Part shown: piece by piece, positions 43,768-52,478 of the stretch
Position numbering within the stretch: position 1 is the first letter of the stretch
How the letters are laid out: each line of letters opens with the position of its first letter
Origin: Olivibacter sp. SDN3
GTDB taxonomy: Bacteria; Bacteroidota; Bacteroidia; Sphingobacteriales; Sphingobacteriaceae
Length of the DNA: 64,000 nt
Assembly: GCF_014334135.1 (NCBI RefSeq)
Contig: NZ_CP060497.1
Span: forward strand, 248,001-312,000
Direction of reading: 5' to 3'
Notes under the pieces: generated by a model
The model's database searches: none
What the model saw: the letters and a program-made list of their open reading frames with translations, nothing else
Told to the model about the DNA's origin: nothing
Made by a program: the position numbers and the translations under genes

Positions 43768-45780
43768 TTATAAAGACAAGGACGCCTGTTCAGGGAGCGG
43801 TGGAGTATTTTTTTTGTGGGCCTCATTCTGTTTGGGCAGTGACGCGGTTATCTTTGCTAGCTCTTTTGTTATCAACTGCTGTATATCATCCTTTATATTG
43901 AGATAGGTTTCCTGTATGTCCTCTGATGTCACCTTTTCAACAAGCGGTATATCTCTATAAGAAGCTTCCTCTGCCTTTATTGCCTCATGGTCATTCTGTA
44001 TTTCTGCATGAAAAATTTTCTGTGGTATCTTACAGTCCGGGTTGTCGGCAACAACGCCAACAAACACGCCTGATGAGAGTGTTGCTATCTTGCTTGCCGG
44101 AATGGCGGCATCCAACTGCGTAGATTTTGAGATGGATGTGTCACTGCTGTTTATGCTCAGACTCTGTCGATCCTGAACAATTTTGCCAAATGTCTCAGAT
44201 AATTTTTTTGCAGTATCGCCGGTCACCTGTCCGCTGATAATATTCCCGACAATTCCGGTTATTACATCTGCTTGGTCTGCCCCGTAATCTTTTTTTAGCT
44301 GGCTGAAATCCTGAACGGCTAATACCGTGGCTACTTTGTTGCTCCTTGCTGTAGCAATAAGGCTATCGATATTGTTAAAGTAGATAGTTGGAAACTCATC
44401 AAAAATAAGGCTGCTTTTAAGTTGGCCTTTCCTGTTGACCAGTTTTATCATTCTTGAAATGAAGAGGGAAAGTACAGGGCCGAACACCTGTAGTTTCTGC
44501 GGGTTGTTACCAACGCATACGATTTTTGGAGCTTTTGGGTTATTAACATCCAAGGTAAAATCATTGCCGCTCAGAACATAATATAATTGGGGCGAGGATA
44601 ATCTGGCCAATCCGATTTTTGCGCTGGCGATCTGTCCTTCAAGCTGCTCTTTTGCATTATTCTGAAAGGCGGATATAAATGGGTTTATCAGTACCTTGAT
44701 CTGTTCCTCCTGTTGCAATACGGCAAAAAGCGGATCATAATCCACTTGCATCAGCTCTATAACATGCGGCAGGGTGCAATATCTCCCGTCTTCATACTTC
44801 CGAAGAAACCAGATAATGGCTGTTAGGAAGTTTATGGGACTCTCTACAAAGAAGTCACCTTCCTTTTTTATCCAGTCGCGGTTAAGGCCAAGCATAATGG
44901 TACGGCTTGCCTCCGTAGCATCGGTTATATCGTCCATACTTTCGGGATCCAAGGGATTGCACCGATGATATATTTTCTCGAAATCGATCACCCAAAAGGT
45001 TGGCTTCACGGTATAATTCTTCCGATATCTCAATAATGCATTATAGGTAATCCTGGACAGATCATCGAATTTAAAATCATATAAGAAGACGGAGAACCCC
45101 TTTTTTATATGCTGATCAATGATATGGCGAATGACAAAGTAACTTTTCCCCGCGCCAGGGGTTCCGGCTACCAACAAGCCTCTGAAAAGATTGATGAAGT
45201 TTATCCAACCGTTCCTTATCTTCCCCTTAAGCTGGTATTTTGTCGGGAGGTTAACGGAAAATTCATTTTCCAATAACCGTTCTTCCTGTGGAAAGGTTTC
45301 ATTCTCGGTATTAAAGATATCATGGCTAAGCTTTTCTTTCAATAGCCTTGAGAGGTATACTCCTCCCGTGAGGATCAGGAGGTAACCTATTGATGTTACC
45401 AGCATATAGAGTGCAGCAATGACCGCTATTCCGGAAGGGATATAAAAACAAAGTATACTTATGAAGTAAAGTAACAGTCCGGTAATAATATAGCAAACGA
45501 TCACCCTTACCTTCATCTTTTCATCCTTTTTGCCCTTTGCTCCCAACAGGGATATCGATAACAAACCCAGTGCAGCTAGTTTGGGCAAGAAGATGTCGGA
45601 ATAAAGGCCCGTCTTTGCAATAATACTTATGATTCGATCGGTAATTTCGGCTATCCAGCCCCATTGTTCAAAAGCTTTATAACAGAATAGATAGAAATGG
45701 ATAGCCAATATGAATATGCTGATCAGTCGGGAAAAGTCAATGATTTTCCTCAATCCCTGTATATCTTCTCCTGTGTTCAT
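43768..45780 (-). CDS. mobC: TraG/TraD-type coupling protein (Bacteroidota MobC)
   Basis: A 670-residue type IV coupling ATPase that brings the relaxase-DNA complex to a transfer channel. Several membrane helices fill the first 170 residues (LISIFILAIHFYLFCYKAF and others). Walker A is VAGTPGAGKSYFVIRH (about 203-218) and Walker B SSLIFDEFPTIYF (about 455-467). The late ATARSNKVATVLAVQDFSQL is typical of TraG/VirD4. Its ATG overlaps the relaxase stop by ATGA. No mating-pair channel genes are in the window, so the element appears mobilisable rather than self-transmissible, as far as seen. Confidence 0.88.
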   Translation of the reverse strand: MNTGEDIQGLRKIIDFSRLISIFILAIHFYLFCYKAFEQWGWIAEITDRIISIIAKTGLYSDIFLPKLAALGLLSISLLGAKGKKDEKMKVRVIVCYIITGLLLYFISILCFYIPSGIAVIAALYMLVTSIGYLLILTGGVYLSRLLKEKLSHDIFNTENETFPQEERLLENEFSVNLPTKYQLKGKIRNGWINFINLFRGLLVAGTPGAGKSYFVIRHIIDQHIKKGFSVFLYDFKFDDLSRITYNALLRYRKNYTVKPTFWVIDFEKIYHRCNPLDPESMDDITDATEASRTIMLGLNRDWIKKEGDFFVESPINFLTAIIWFLRKYEDGRYCTLPHVIELMQVDYDPLFAVLQQEEQIKVLINPFISAFQNNAKEQLEGQIASAKIGLARLSSPQLYYVLSGNDFTLDVNNPKAPKIVCVGNNPQKLQVFGPVLSLFISRMIKLVNRKGQLKSSLIFDEFPTIYFNNIDSLIATARSNKVATVLAVQDFSQLKKDYGADQADVITGIVGNIISGQVTGDTAKKLSETFGKIVQDRQSLSINSSDTSISKSTQLDAAIPASKIATLSSGVFVGVVADNPDCKIPQKIFHAEIQNDHEAIKAEEASYRDIPLVEKVTSEDIQETYLNIKDDIQQLITKELAKITASLPKQNEAHKKNTPPLPEQASLSL

Positions 45781-47066
45781 GGTTTTTTTCGCTTTATTCT
45801 TCTTTTTTTCTTTTTAGAGGTTATAGAAGGTGCATATCCGGTATACTCGGGATCAAGAAGATCTTTTAGTATTTTATCAGTTGTAGTAGTAGAGACAGTC
45901 AGATCGGAAAGGTTGATTTTTTCGGTATATTGAAGGCGCTTTTCTTCACTGAGGGGTTTTAGGTAACTGTTTATTCTTTTTGGTTTCGCCAGATAGGTCG
46001 TGATCTTATCGTTTTCGGCAAGTTTTTCCTTCAGGGCTTTTGCACTGTAAGCTTTCCCAAGACTGCTGCCATTAAAAACGGTTTTACACCGGTGATCAAT
46101 AAATGTAGCGCCGTATATAAACCCTTCTTCATTCTGGCGAAAAATAAGCGATATCCCACGTTTTTGTAATTCGGTAATTAGTGTCTGCTTGGTAATGTGT
46201 TCGTATTTGCTGATCGCCTGATCGATTCGATTTTTTAAATCAGCTCGATAAGGTTTTCTTTTCTCGACATTTTGTTCAAACTTTCTTTCCAACCGTTTAA
46301 GGATAGGTTTACTATAAAAGCTGCTTGCCTTGATCGGAACTCCAACCTTATGGCCCTGTCTGTCCAGTACTGAATAAAGAAGACCTTTTTTTCTGAACAT
46401 TTCGCTTTCCTCACTCCCCCTGTCTGCCACGACATTGAACTGTTTGAGCACTGCATTAAATTCTGCAAGTGACGTGAACTTATAGCTATTCATCACCGTC
46501 GTAACCACACTGGCGATTGCCCTTTTGGTAGGCAAATGACCATATTGTATCCTCTCAGGATCAATTGCCTTTATAGCTGGCTCTGGATGATATGTTTTGC
46601 TCTCCGCTCTTATCAGGCCAAATTCTTTCTCTATGAATTTTCTTGCCTGTTCCGATTTTATCCTCCCTATATTATGTAGGTCGATGGAGTTGCCATCCTT
46701 TTTTATATTTACCGTTGCGATATGGAAATGCTGATGGGAAACATCGTGGTGCCGATATACCAGAAAAGGTTGGTCACCAAACCTGATACGTTCCATATAG
46801 GCTGCTGCGATCTGTTGCATTTTAGTGTCATCCAGTTTTTCACTTGAATGGAAGTTCAACGAGATATGGAGTGCATTCGTGCTTACGCTTGGTTTAAGGC
46901 AGATTAGGTGTTCAAACCGTCTAAGTTTATGAGCGAAGTCAAGTTTGTCGATGTCATACGCAAAGCCGCTGGCCATAATCAGCGTGGCAGAACCTTCCGC
47001 AACCTTCTGCTCATTATAATGCAGTATGCCGCGTATACTTTTACCTATCATGATCCGTGCAACCAT
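45777..47066 (-). CDS. mobB: Relaxase/mobilisation nuclease (MobB)
   Basis: A 429-residue relaxase that nicks oriT and stays bound to the 5' end. The N-terminal relaxase domain starts MVARIMIGKSIRGILHYNEQ. The metal-binding histidine cluster is HHDVSHQHFHIATVNI (about residues 103-118). A Tyr in FLVYRHHD or YNEQ could be the nicking residue, which cannot be decided by eye. The C-terminal part is basic, ending KKKKRRIKRKKP. It overlaps mobA by 19 bases and mobC by 4, so the three are tightly coupled. Confidence 0.9.
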   Translation of the reverse strand: MVARIMIGKSIRGILHYNEQKVAEGSATLIMASGFAYDIDKLDFAHKLRRFEHLICLKPSVSTNALHISLNFHSSEKLDDTKMQQIAAAYMERIRFGDQPFLVYRHHDVSHQHFHIATVNIKKDGNSIDLHNIGRIKSEQARKFIEKEFGLIRAESKTYHPEPAIKAIDPERIQYGHLPTKRAIASVVTTVMNSYKFTSLAEFNAVLKQFNVVADRGSEESEMFRKKGLLYSVLDRQGHKVGVPIKASSFYSKPILKRLERKFEQNVEKRKPYRADLKNRIDQAISKYEHITKQTLITELQKRGISLIFRQNEEGFIYGATFIDHRCKTVFNGSSLGKAYSAKALKEKLAENDKITTYLAKPKRINSYLKPLSEEKRLQYTEKINLSDLTVSTTTTDKILKDLLDPEYTGYAPSITSKKKKRRIKRKKP

Positions 47067-47458
47067 TTTTCAGCAAGTTTTGAAACGATACTTAACAGAT
47101 GTTCCAGCTTGGGTTCCATCTGTTTATAGGTACTGGCTGTTTTAAGAGCAAAAAAGGCCCGTTCAGCCTCATTCTGACTGGTATGAAAACGATGCGTCTG
47201 CTGATTGATATTGACACCTATAGCTTTAATCTCTTTTCTTATCAATGCAAGCTCTTCCATAGGACCATTCATAGAAATATCCTTGTGCAGGTAGGTTATC
47301 CGTTGTTTTAAAAGCATCTTTCTGACCACTTCTCCAATGCTCCTGCAATCACTTTCTTTCCTGACCTTTTCAAGCTTATTAAACTCATTCAAGGTGACCC
47401 TTATAACAATCGGATTAGTAAGTACCTGTTCTTGATCTTTGATTTTTTTCCTGGGCAT
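47048..47458 (-). CDS. mobA: Relaxosome accessory protein MobA
   Basis: A 136-residue DNA-binding protein that helps the relaxase at oriT. A ribbon-helix-helix-like N-terminus (VIRVTLNEFNKLEKVRKESD) is followed by the Bacteroidota MobA/MobC motif ELALIRKEIKAIGVNINQQT (about residues 68-87). It is the first gene of the mobilisation operon. A double hairpin starting 66 bases upstream is the best oriT candidate. Confidence 0.85.
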   Translation of the reverse strand: MPRKKIKDQEQVLTNPIVIRVTLNEFNKLEKVRKESDCRSIGEVVRKMLLKQRITYLHKDISMNGPMEELALIRKEIKAIGVNINQQTHRFHTSQNEAERAFFALKTASTYKQMEPKLEHLLSIVSKLAEKWLHGS

Positions 47459-47523
47459 AAATCACACCTTTTAGAAAGTTCAGACTTTGCGAGTTCCGAG
47501 CAAAGTACCCGGCCTCAAGGACG

Positions 47524-47576
47524 GCAAAGATATTTTCGTATACGAAAATACATCTTTGCTGCCCACCCGCGTGGGC
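47524..47576. other. Candidate oriT: long palindrome plus GC hairpin upstream of mobA
   Basis: A perfect 20-base palindrome, TATTTTCGTATACGAAAATA (47531-47550), is extended by GCAAAGAT (47524-47531) pairing with ATCTTTGC (47552-47559). Immediately after it, GCCCAC/GTGGGC (47561-47566 and 47571-47576) forms a second stem with a 4-base loop. Position and structure fit a relaxase recognition site; the nic site is not identified. Confidence 0.55.
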
Positions 47577-47957
47577 CATAATTGACCGACCAGTACGTAG
47601 TCTGAGCTTGGGTTATCTATTAATGGATTATTTTTTTTGAACATAAATGGCCATACCCTAATTGGGGGAAAGAGGTTCAATGGCTTCTCCCTCCTGATGA
47701 GAATGAAGAGGTATAAAAGAACGTAAAAGTTGACGTATACGTGTCCTAGTGTTGCGGAAAGGTTTGATAGTAGGATGAAGATTCTTTGGAAAATCTGCCG
47801 TTCCCGTTTGTCTTTTCTTTTTAATTCTTTTCATGGCTCTGACTTTATTTACAGGCAAAGTTGAGAGAATTTATTCAAGTCATTGACAACTTGTTGGGTG
47901 GTGGTGAAAGAAAAATTAAAAAAACCTTTATTAAAGAAACCACATTTGATTGCTATA
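47577..47957. other. Non-coding stretch upstream of the mobilisation operon
   Basis: Between the oriT-like hairpins and the DUF418 gene. A basic open frame on the reverse strand (47658-47834, MKRIKKKRQTGTADFPKN) has no recognisable domain and is doubtful. A mobA promoter should lie in or before the hairpins. Nothing else supported. Confidence 0.4.
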
Positions 47958-49112
47958 TCATTTCCTACACAAACTTTTTTCTCGCACATTACTAAGGTAT
48001 TTAAGGTCGGTACTAATCCGCCAGAACCATTCCAAAGGCCCTAGTTTATATCTGTTAAACCACCATTGTGAAATTTTTATCTGCACCATATAGAAGATTA
48101 TTGCAAATAAAACAGTAATTGACAGACCGTAATTTTTAGAAAAATTAAGATTAGTATGAAATAATGCATAAAAAAATACGGTCTGAACAATGTAATTGGT
48201 TAGTCCCATTCTTCCGACAGCGGCAAATACCCGAAACTTTAAAATGCTTATTCTGGAAAACATAATATATCCAAGAGCAAAGACAAATACATAAATTGCT
48301 GATAACATTAACTCCATTGCCGAAATTCTTACAGACATAAAAACGTTAAAGATTTTCAATTGATTTAATCTATCATCAAATACACGACCAGATAACCAAA
48401 GGATAATAAAGGATAAAATAGAATACAACAAACATTTCTTTATTACTGTAACATTTCTTGAAAAGGTTAATAAGTCTCTTTCGCCAAGCCATTTTCCAAG
48501 AATGAAAAGCCCAATTATCATAAAGAAAAGTCCTGATGAAATCTGCCTTGAAACAAATCTTGGTAAATATGAGTCACCTATTTTTAAATAGCCAGTGAAC
48601 TCATATATTTCCTTTTTATAAGAAAAACTAAAAGAACTTAATAAAAAGAAGAAAAAAAACATATATAGACAGTCTTTGCCGGTTACGTCCTTGAATACAA
48701 GCAAAAGTAAGCCCATTGCCGCATAAATCTGTAGAATATCAAAAGGATAAAGCAGGTTGTGCAGAAAACCAATACAAAAGAGGATCACAAGTCTCCAAGT
48801 ATATTTTAATGTAAATTTTTCCATTTTACTTCGAGCATTTTTTAATTGGATGGAAAAACTTAAACCGAATAAAAATGCGAATATCGTGTAAAATTTCTTG
48901 TGTATAAATAATGCTAAAAGAAGGCTAACATAATTATCGGCATTACTTAAAACGTCGAGGTCTGTTCCGAGTCTATAAATACTATCGGCATGTGCAAGAA
49001 TAATGCCTAATAGACAGAATCCTCTTAACGCATCGATAATATCAATTCTAACAGGTTGCTGATTTCTCCGTTCTTCAACTGATTCTGTTAAGGTTGTACA
49101 GGCTTTAAACAT
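47958..49112 (-). CDS. DUF418-family integral membrane protein
   Basis: 384 residues with about nine to ten hydrophobic helices. It opens with RIDIIDALRGFCLLGIILAH (about residues 22-41), typical of the DUF418/YeiB group related to acyltransferase-3 proteins. It closes with the family hallmark MVQIKISQWWFNRYKLGPLE then WFWR (about 345-368). Biochemical role unknown. It is strikingly AT-rich compared with the mob genes. It stands between the mobilisation operon and the copper genes and may belong to neither. Confidence 0.85.
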   Translation of the reverse strand: MFKACTTLTESVEERRNQQPVRIDIIDALRGFCLLGIILAHADSIYRLGTDLDVLSNADNYVSLLLALFIHKKFYTIFAFLFGLSFSIQLKNARSKMEKFTLKYTWRLVILFCIGFLHNLLYPFDILQIYAAMGLLLLVFKDVTGKDCLYMFFFFFLLSSFSFSYKKEIYEFTGYLKIGDSYLPRFVSRQISSGLFFMIIGLFILGKWLGERDLLTFSRNVTVIKKCLLYSILSFIILWLSGRVFDDRLNQLKIFNVFMSVRISAMELMLSAIYVFVFALGYIMFSRISILKFRVFAAVGRMGLTNYIVQTVFFYALFHTNLNFSKNYGLSITVLFAIIFYMVQIKISQWWFNRYKLGPLEWFWRISTDLKYLSNVREKSLCRK

Positions 49113-49144
49113 GTAGGTAGCATAGGTGATTAATTGTAATGAAC

Positions 49145-49177
49145 CAGCGAGGCTCCATCTTCAATAGAGCCCCGCTG
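49145..49177 (-). terminator. Hairpin after the copper-binding protein gene
   Basis: CAGCGAGGCTC (49145-49155) pairs with GAGCCCCGCTG (49167-49177) with a single mismatch and an 11-base loop. It lies just past the stop of the Cys-rich gene on the reverse strand. No strong T tract, so termination may be weak. Confidence 0.5.
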
Positions 49178-49182
49178 ATCAG

Positions 49183-49527
49183 TTAAGCTACATGAGACAT
49201 TTCCTCACATGCTTGCGCACATCTACGGCAAGCTTCCGCGCATTCGCGGCAATGTTCCATCCCCATACTGGCATGCTTTTCACATTCTTCTGCGCATGCA
49301 TTACAGATTTCAGCGCAGACTTTACAGATCTGTTCGCTGTATCTACTTCCTAAGCTCATAACTTCTGCAGCCGATCGACAGATCGCTGCGCATTCTAGAT
49401 CTAATTGAATGCATTTTTTTAGATGACTTACATCTTCTTCATTTAAACATGCGATAGCACAGTGGTTGCAGATAACTGCACAAGCATTACATGCTTCAAT
49501 GCAGTTTTGATACTCTTGATGTGACAT
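49183..49527 (-). CDS. Cys-rich four-helix bundle copper-binding protein (DUF326/Csp-like)
   Basis: 114 residues from the ATG at 49527 (MSHQEYQNCIEACNACAVIC). It has about seventeen Cys, mostly in CxxC, CxxxC or CxxxCxxC spacing along amphipathic helices (for example CKVCAEICNACAEECEKHAS, then MEHCRECAEACRRCAQACEE). This matches DUF326 copper-storage (Csp) proteins, which load many Cu(I) ions inside a helical bundle. No signal peptide, so cytosolic storage is expected. It is 29 bases after the DUF305 gene, at the end of a short copper operon. Confidence 0.88.
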   Translation of the reverse strand: MSHQEYQNCIEACNACAVICNHCAIACLNEEDVSHLKKCIQLDLECAAICRSAAEVMSLGSRYSEQICKVCAEICNACAEECEKHASMGMEHCRECAEACRRCAQACEEMSHVA

Positions 49528-49556
49528 AAATAAAATGTTTAATGTTAAAAAAATGA

Positions 49557-50174
49557 TTAATTGTTCCGATTGGCCAATATCCAATCTTGTAATTCGGCGA
49601 TCTCTTTTTGTTGGTCGTCGATTATCTTCTTTGCCATTGCCTTCATTTGTTCGCTCTCACCCAGCTGTAGAAGCAGTTGCGAGCTTTCAATTGCACTTTG
49701 ATGATGGACAATCATTAATGTAGCAAAATCCTCGTCGGTACTACCGTTGATGACTTGTAAATCGGCATTTTTAGACGATTTTTCCATGCCCTCCATCGTT
49801 TTCATCTGAAATTCTTCATTAACAACTGACGGCTCATTACTTTCGAGAAAAGTTGTTAATTCCGCTATTTCAGCCTGTTGGGCGGCTATAATGTTTTCGG
49901 CCGTTTTGCGCATGGTAGCGTCAGTTCCTGTCGATAGCTCCTGATCCGACATCTTAATCGCCCCCTCGTGATGCATACGCATCATCATGGCAAAATCGAT
50001 GTTCGGATCTTTGGTAAATTGCATAGCATGCATATTATCCATCATTTCATGCATGATACCCATCATCGTGTTTTTATCATGCTCCTCAATTTTAATGGTA
50101 TCATCGTCTTTTGAACAGGACAAAAATGCAATGGCAACTGTTGCCAACAGCGTTAGTTTAACAACGTTTTTCAT
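49557..50174 (-). CDS. DUF305 metal-associated lipoprotein
   Basis: 205 residues from the ATG at 50174. Lipoprotein signal MKNVVKLTLLATVAIAFLSC (Cys 20). Two ferritin-like DUF305 half-repeats follow, each with a His pair in a Met-rich context: IDFAMMMRMHHEGAIKMSDQ (about 70-89) and FATLMIVHHQSAIESSQLLL (about 148-167). DUF305 proteins are common in copper and silver resistance loci and probably bind metal in the periplasm. It starts 16 bases after the HMA-AraC regulator and precedes the DUF326 gene. Confidence 0.85.
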   Translation of the reverse strand: MKNVVKLTLLATVAIAFLSCSKDDDTIKIEEHDKNTMMGIMHEMMDNMHAMQFTKDPNIDFAMMMRMHHEGAIKMSDQELSTGTDATMRKTAENIIAAQQAEIAELTTFLESNEPSVVNEEFQMKTMEGMEKSSKNADLQVINGSTDEDFATLMIVHHQSAIESSQLLLQLGESEQMKAMAKKIIDDQQKEIAELQDWILANRNN

Positions 50175-50190
50175 AGTAGGTGTTTTAATT

Positions 50191-50754
50191 TTAAACTTTA
50201 TCAAGTGATAGTCTTACCTGCTTATTCAGTCCTTTGAACCGGCTTGGAGTTAATCCGGTAATAGACTTAAATTGATTCGAAAGATGAGCAGTACTGCTAT
50301 ACCCCATTTCATAGGAAATCTCATTGAGAGTTAATTCTCCATATAATAATAATTCTTTTACCCTTTCGACTTTCTGCTGGATAATATATCGCTCAATGGT
50401 AACACCTTGAGAGTCAGAAAAAAGTCGACTTAAATATGCTTGATCTTTATTTAGACGCCTGCAGACAACATTCATTATACTCTCATTTAAATTTTTAAGA
50501 TCGGAATGGTGCACAAGCTCGATCACGACATTTTTTATACGTTCGATAAGCTGGTTCTTTTCTTTATTTAATAACTCAAAGCCTAAAATATTCAAAGATG
50601 AGCTGATCTGATGTAATTGTTCCTCCGTTGGATCAACCGATACTTTGACCGTACCCAGCGATATCTCTAAAATCTGTAATCCCAGATTTTCTAATTGTTG
50701 GCGAACAACCATTATACAACGGTCGCACACCATATTTTTAATGTGTAATAACAT
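50191..50754 (-). CDS. AraC-type regulator with N-terminal HMA-like metal-sensing domain
   Basis: 187 residues. The N-terminus (about 1-65) reads like a heavy-metal-associated domain: MLLHIKNMVCDRCIMVVRQQ carries the CxxC (C10, C13) and continues through the usual strand-helix pattern. The C-terminus (about 85-185) is an AraC DNA-binding domain (ELTLNEISYEMGYSSTAHLS, then KSITGLTPSRFKGL). The fusion suggests direct sensing of Cu(I)/Ag(I) by the CxxC with control of nearby copper genes, which is inference. It is first in a unit with DUF305 and DUF326. Confidence 0.82.
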   Translation of the reverse strand: MLLHIKNMVCDRCIMVVRQQLENLGLQILEISLGTVKVSVDPTEEQLHQISSSLNILGFELLNKEKNQLIERIKNVVIELVHHSDLKNLNESIMNVVCRRLNKDQAYLSRLFSDSQGVTIERYIIQQKVERVKELLLYGELTLNEISYEMGYSSTAHLSNQFKSITGLTPSRFKGLNKQVRLSLDKV

Positions 50755-50825
50755 GTAATTTTCAAGCTTAATAAAAAAATAGAGTTACTGATCTCTTGAG
50801 AAGAATCTTACGAGACAGCTTGAAA

Positions 50826-51245
50826 TCAAATAAGGAGGGTTTGGTTTAGTATATAAATGGGCTTCTTTCGAACCTTGGGTGGCCCCGTATCCATAGAACA
50901 TACCTGCAATTTTACCTCGGTCGCATTGAATGTATATAGAAATCTTTTTTCTTGACCAAGCAAGCAATATAATCCAGGCCCGTCTAGCGTTTGTTTTTGG
51001 GTTGTGATATTTTCCTTAATGACATATTCGCCATGCTCTTTACAACAATCGCAATCTTTTCCTTTGTCGCAAGACTTTTTTGATTTGTGCTCTTTGCTGT
51101 CACTATTGTGCGCTAATGAAGTTGAGGATTCGTCTTTAAATAGATAGTTGCCGCTACAATGTAAGATACATACAAACAGACCTGTTGTAAGTAACAGATA
51201 GAATGCTGCAAAATTTATGGCTCCTACTTTTCTCATATTCTTCAC
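50826..51245 (-). CDS. HYC_CC_PP-like membrane protein
   Basis: 139 residues with one N-terminal membrane helix or signal (INFAAFYLLLTTGLFVCILH) that runs straight into HCSG. Then follow a Lys/Cys-rich loop (SCDKGKDCDCCKEHGEYVIK) and the C-terminal TGPPKVRKKPIYILNQTLL. The H-C, CC and PP landmarks match a Bacteroidota family named for them. The CC pair could bind copper, as its place between the HMA-AraC gene and the small HMA-domain gene suggests. Function unknown. Confidence 0.65.
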   Translation of the reverse strand: MKNMRKVGAINFAAFYLLLTTGLFVCILHCSGNYLFKDESSTSLAHNSDSKEHKSKKSCDKGKDCDCCKEHGEYVIKENITTQKQTLDGPGLYCLLGQEKRFLYTFNATEVKLQVCSMDTGPPKVRKKPIYILNQTLLI

Positions 51246-51307
51246 CGAGAACCGGTTTCTTAATCTTAGTACATAATAGATTTTTTTTTGTTTTAAAAAA
51301 AATAAAA

Positions 51308-51331
51308 AACAGGTAGAAAATTCTACCTGTT
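51308..51331 (-). terminator. Intrinsic terminator after the small HMA-domain gene
   Basis: AACAGGTAGAA (51308-51318) pairs with TTCTACCTGTT (51321-51331). On the reverse strand the stem is followed by a run of T (complement of 51260-51307), a textbook intrinsic terminator 5 bases after the HMA gene stop. Confidence 0.85.
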
Positions 51332-51336
51332 ATGGA

Positions 51337-51549
51337 TTAAGCCTTTTCAGCTTTATATCCGGCTTGTTCTAGTAAAGATATTACCTTTTGATCGTTTAGC
51401 GATTCGTCGCCTTGAACAGTTAATATCTTGTCCGGGCTAGCGGTATCAACTTCCCATTTTTCAATTTCTGAGAGGTTATTCAAAAAAGGGGTGACAGTTT
51501 CTATACAGCCGCTGCATTTGATGTTTGTTTTGAACGTTAATGTTCCCAT
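51337..51549 (-). CDS. Small heavy-metal-associated (HMA) domain protein, copper-chaperone-like
   Basis: A 70-residue single HMA domain: MGTLTFKTNIKCSGCIETVT with the metal-binding CSGC (C12, C15), then the standard beta-alpha-beta pattern to AGYKAEKA. The usual Met of the MxCxxC motif is replaced (NIKCSGC), which is common in Bacteroidota members. It probably carries Cu(I) to the CopA ATPase encoded upstream. It is the last gene of the copA unit, closed by a terminator. Confidence 0.88.
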   Translation of the reverse strand: MGTLTFKTNIKCSGCIETVTPFLNNLSEIEKWEVDTASPDKILTVQGDESLNDQKVISLLEQAGYKAEKA

Positions 51550-51593
51550 GATATTTACTGATAAATTAATAAAAAATGTGAGTTTAACCTGTA

Positions 51594-52478
51594 TTAATCT
51601 TTATGTAGAATTTTCTCAGACGGTAGATCATTTATAAATTGTTTTATACACGGCGCCAAGGACTTTGAGAAATCATCGATTGTTCGAATATCATTTGAGA
51701 GTGATGTGGTCGAAAGCTGTGCATTAACCAAAAGTTTTACTAAATTTTTGGCTAACACCGCAGGATGGCGATTATCATTTCCAGGTATTATGAACGTTGG
51801 AATGGCAATATCTTTTAATTCCTTATAATCGTAAAAAGCGCGGTCGTATACTATCGCTGCCGCTGCCGAGATACTTGCCGGCTCAGAGCGGGGAATGGCA
51901 TCTTTCACCATATCTCCAATTACTGGCGATAAATTCTTAAGGATAGGCTCCCAAGCTGCCCCTATGCCATAACTTAAGACTCGTGCAGCAAACGCTTCCA
52001 ACAGCTCAATTTCTTTTGCTTTCGCCTTATCGTCTTCAATTTCTTCAATACTGATGAGAATCAGTGCCCGTAACCTTTCTGGAAAAGTTATTGCCGATTT
52101 AAGCGCAATCGTCGCACCTATTCCAGCGCCTCCCAATATTATTGAAGGTACTTGTAAATAGTCGATGAGATCCCTCACATCTTCCGCATACCTATTCCAT
52201 GTATATGAGTTTCTATCATAACAAACCGTTTTTCCGTATCCCCGTAAGTCTGGCAGAACAACTGAATGTTTGCTCGACAGAGCTTTTGCTAAAGGAATGA
52301 GACTTTGATGGTCCGGGCCACCCCCGTGCATTAACACGACAATTGAGTCTGTATCTTTTTCGATTGCGCCAACAGAAGTCGCATAAAGAATGTGGCCATC
52401 ACTGCTTTGAAAGCAAAATTTCCGTATTTCATTAGTTGATCGCATCAACCGCTTTTCCATGTTGGTTATTTTTGCCAT
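51594..52478 (-). CDS. Alpha/beta-hydrolase-fold protein lacking the serine nucleophile
   Basis: 294 residues. Oxyanion-hole motif [11 protein letters not shown] (about 47-57), then the strand before the nucleophile elbow, [20 protein letters not shown] (about 110-129). Active hydrolases have a Ser here (GxSxG); this protein reads LGGAGIGA, so the nucleophile is absent. The late region has [13 protein letters not shown] where an acid and His would lie. It may therefore be a non-catalytic binding protein or use another residue. It overlaps the CopA stop by 13 bases if started at 52478; an ATG at 52460 would avoid the overlap. Confidence 0.72.
   Translation of the reverse strand: MAKITNMEKRLMRSTNEIRKFCFQSSDGHILYATSVGAIEKDTDSIVVLMHGGGPDHQSLIPLAKALSSKHSVVLPDLRGYGKTVCYDRNSYTWNRYAEDVRDLIDYLQVPSIILGGAGIGATIALKSAITFPERLRALILISIEEIEDDKAKAKEIELLEAFAARVLSYGIGAAWEPILKNLSPVIGDMVKDAIPRSEPASISAAAAIVYDRAFYDYKELKDIAIPTFIIPGNDNRHPAVLAKNLVKLLVNAQLSTTSLSNDIRTIDDFSKSLAPCIKQFINDLPSEKILHKD

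Noticed and set aside
47658-47858. Basic 66-codon reverse frame upstream of the oriT-like hairpins
   Set aside because: No domain, no clear ribosome site and low complexity; kept only as a note on the non-coding stretch.
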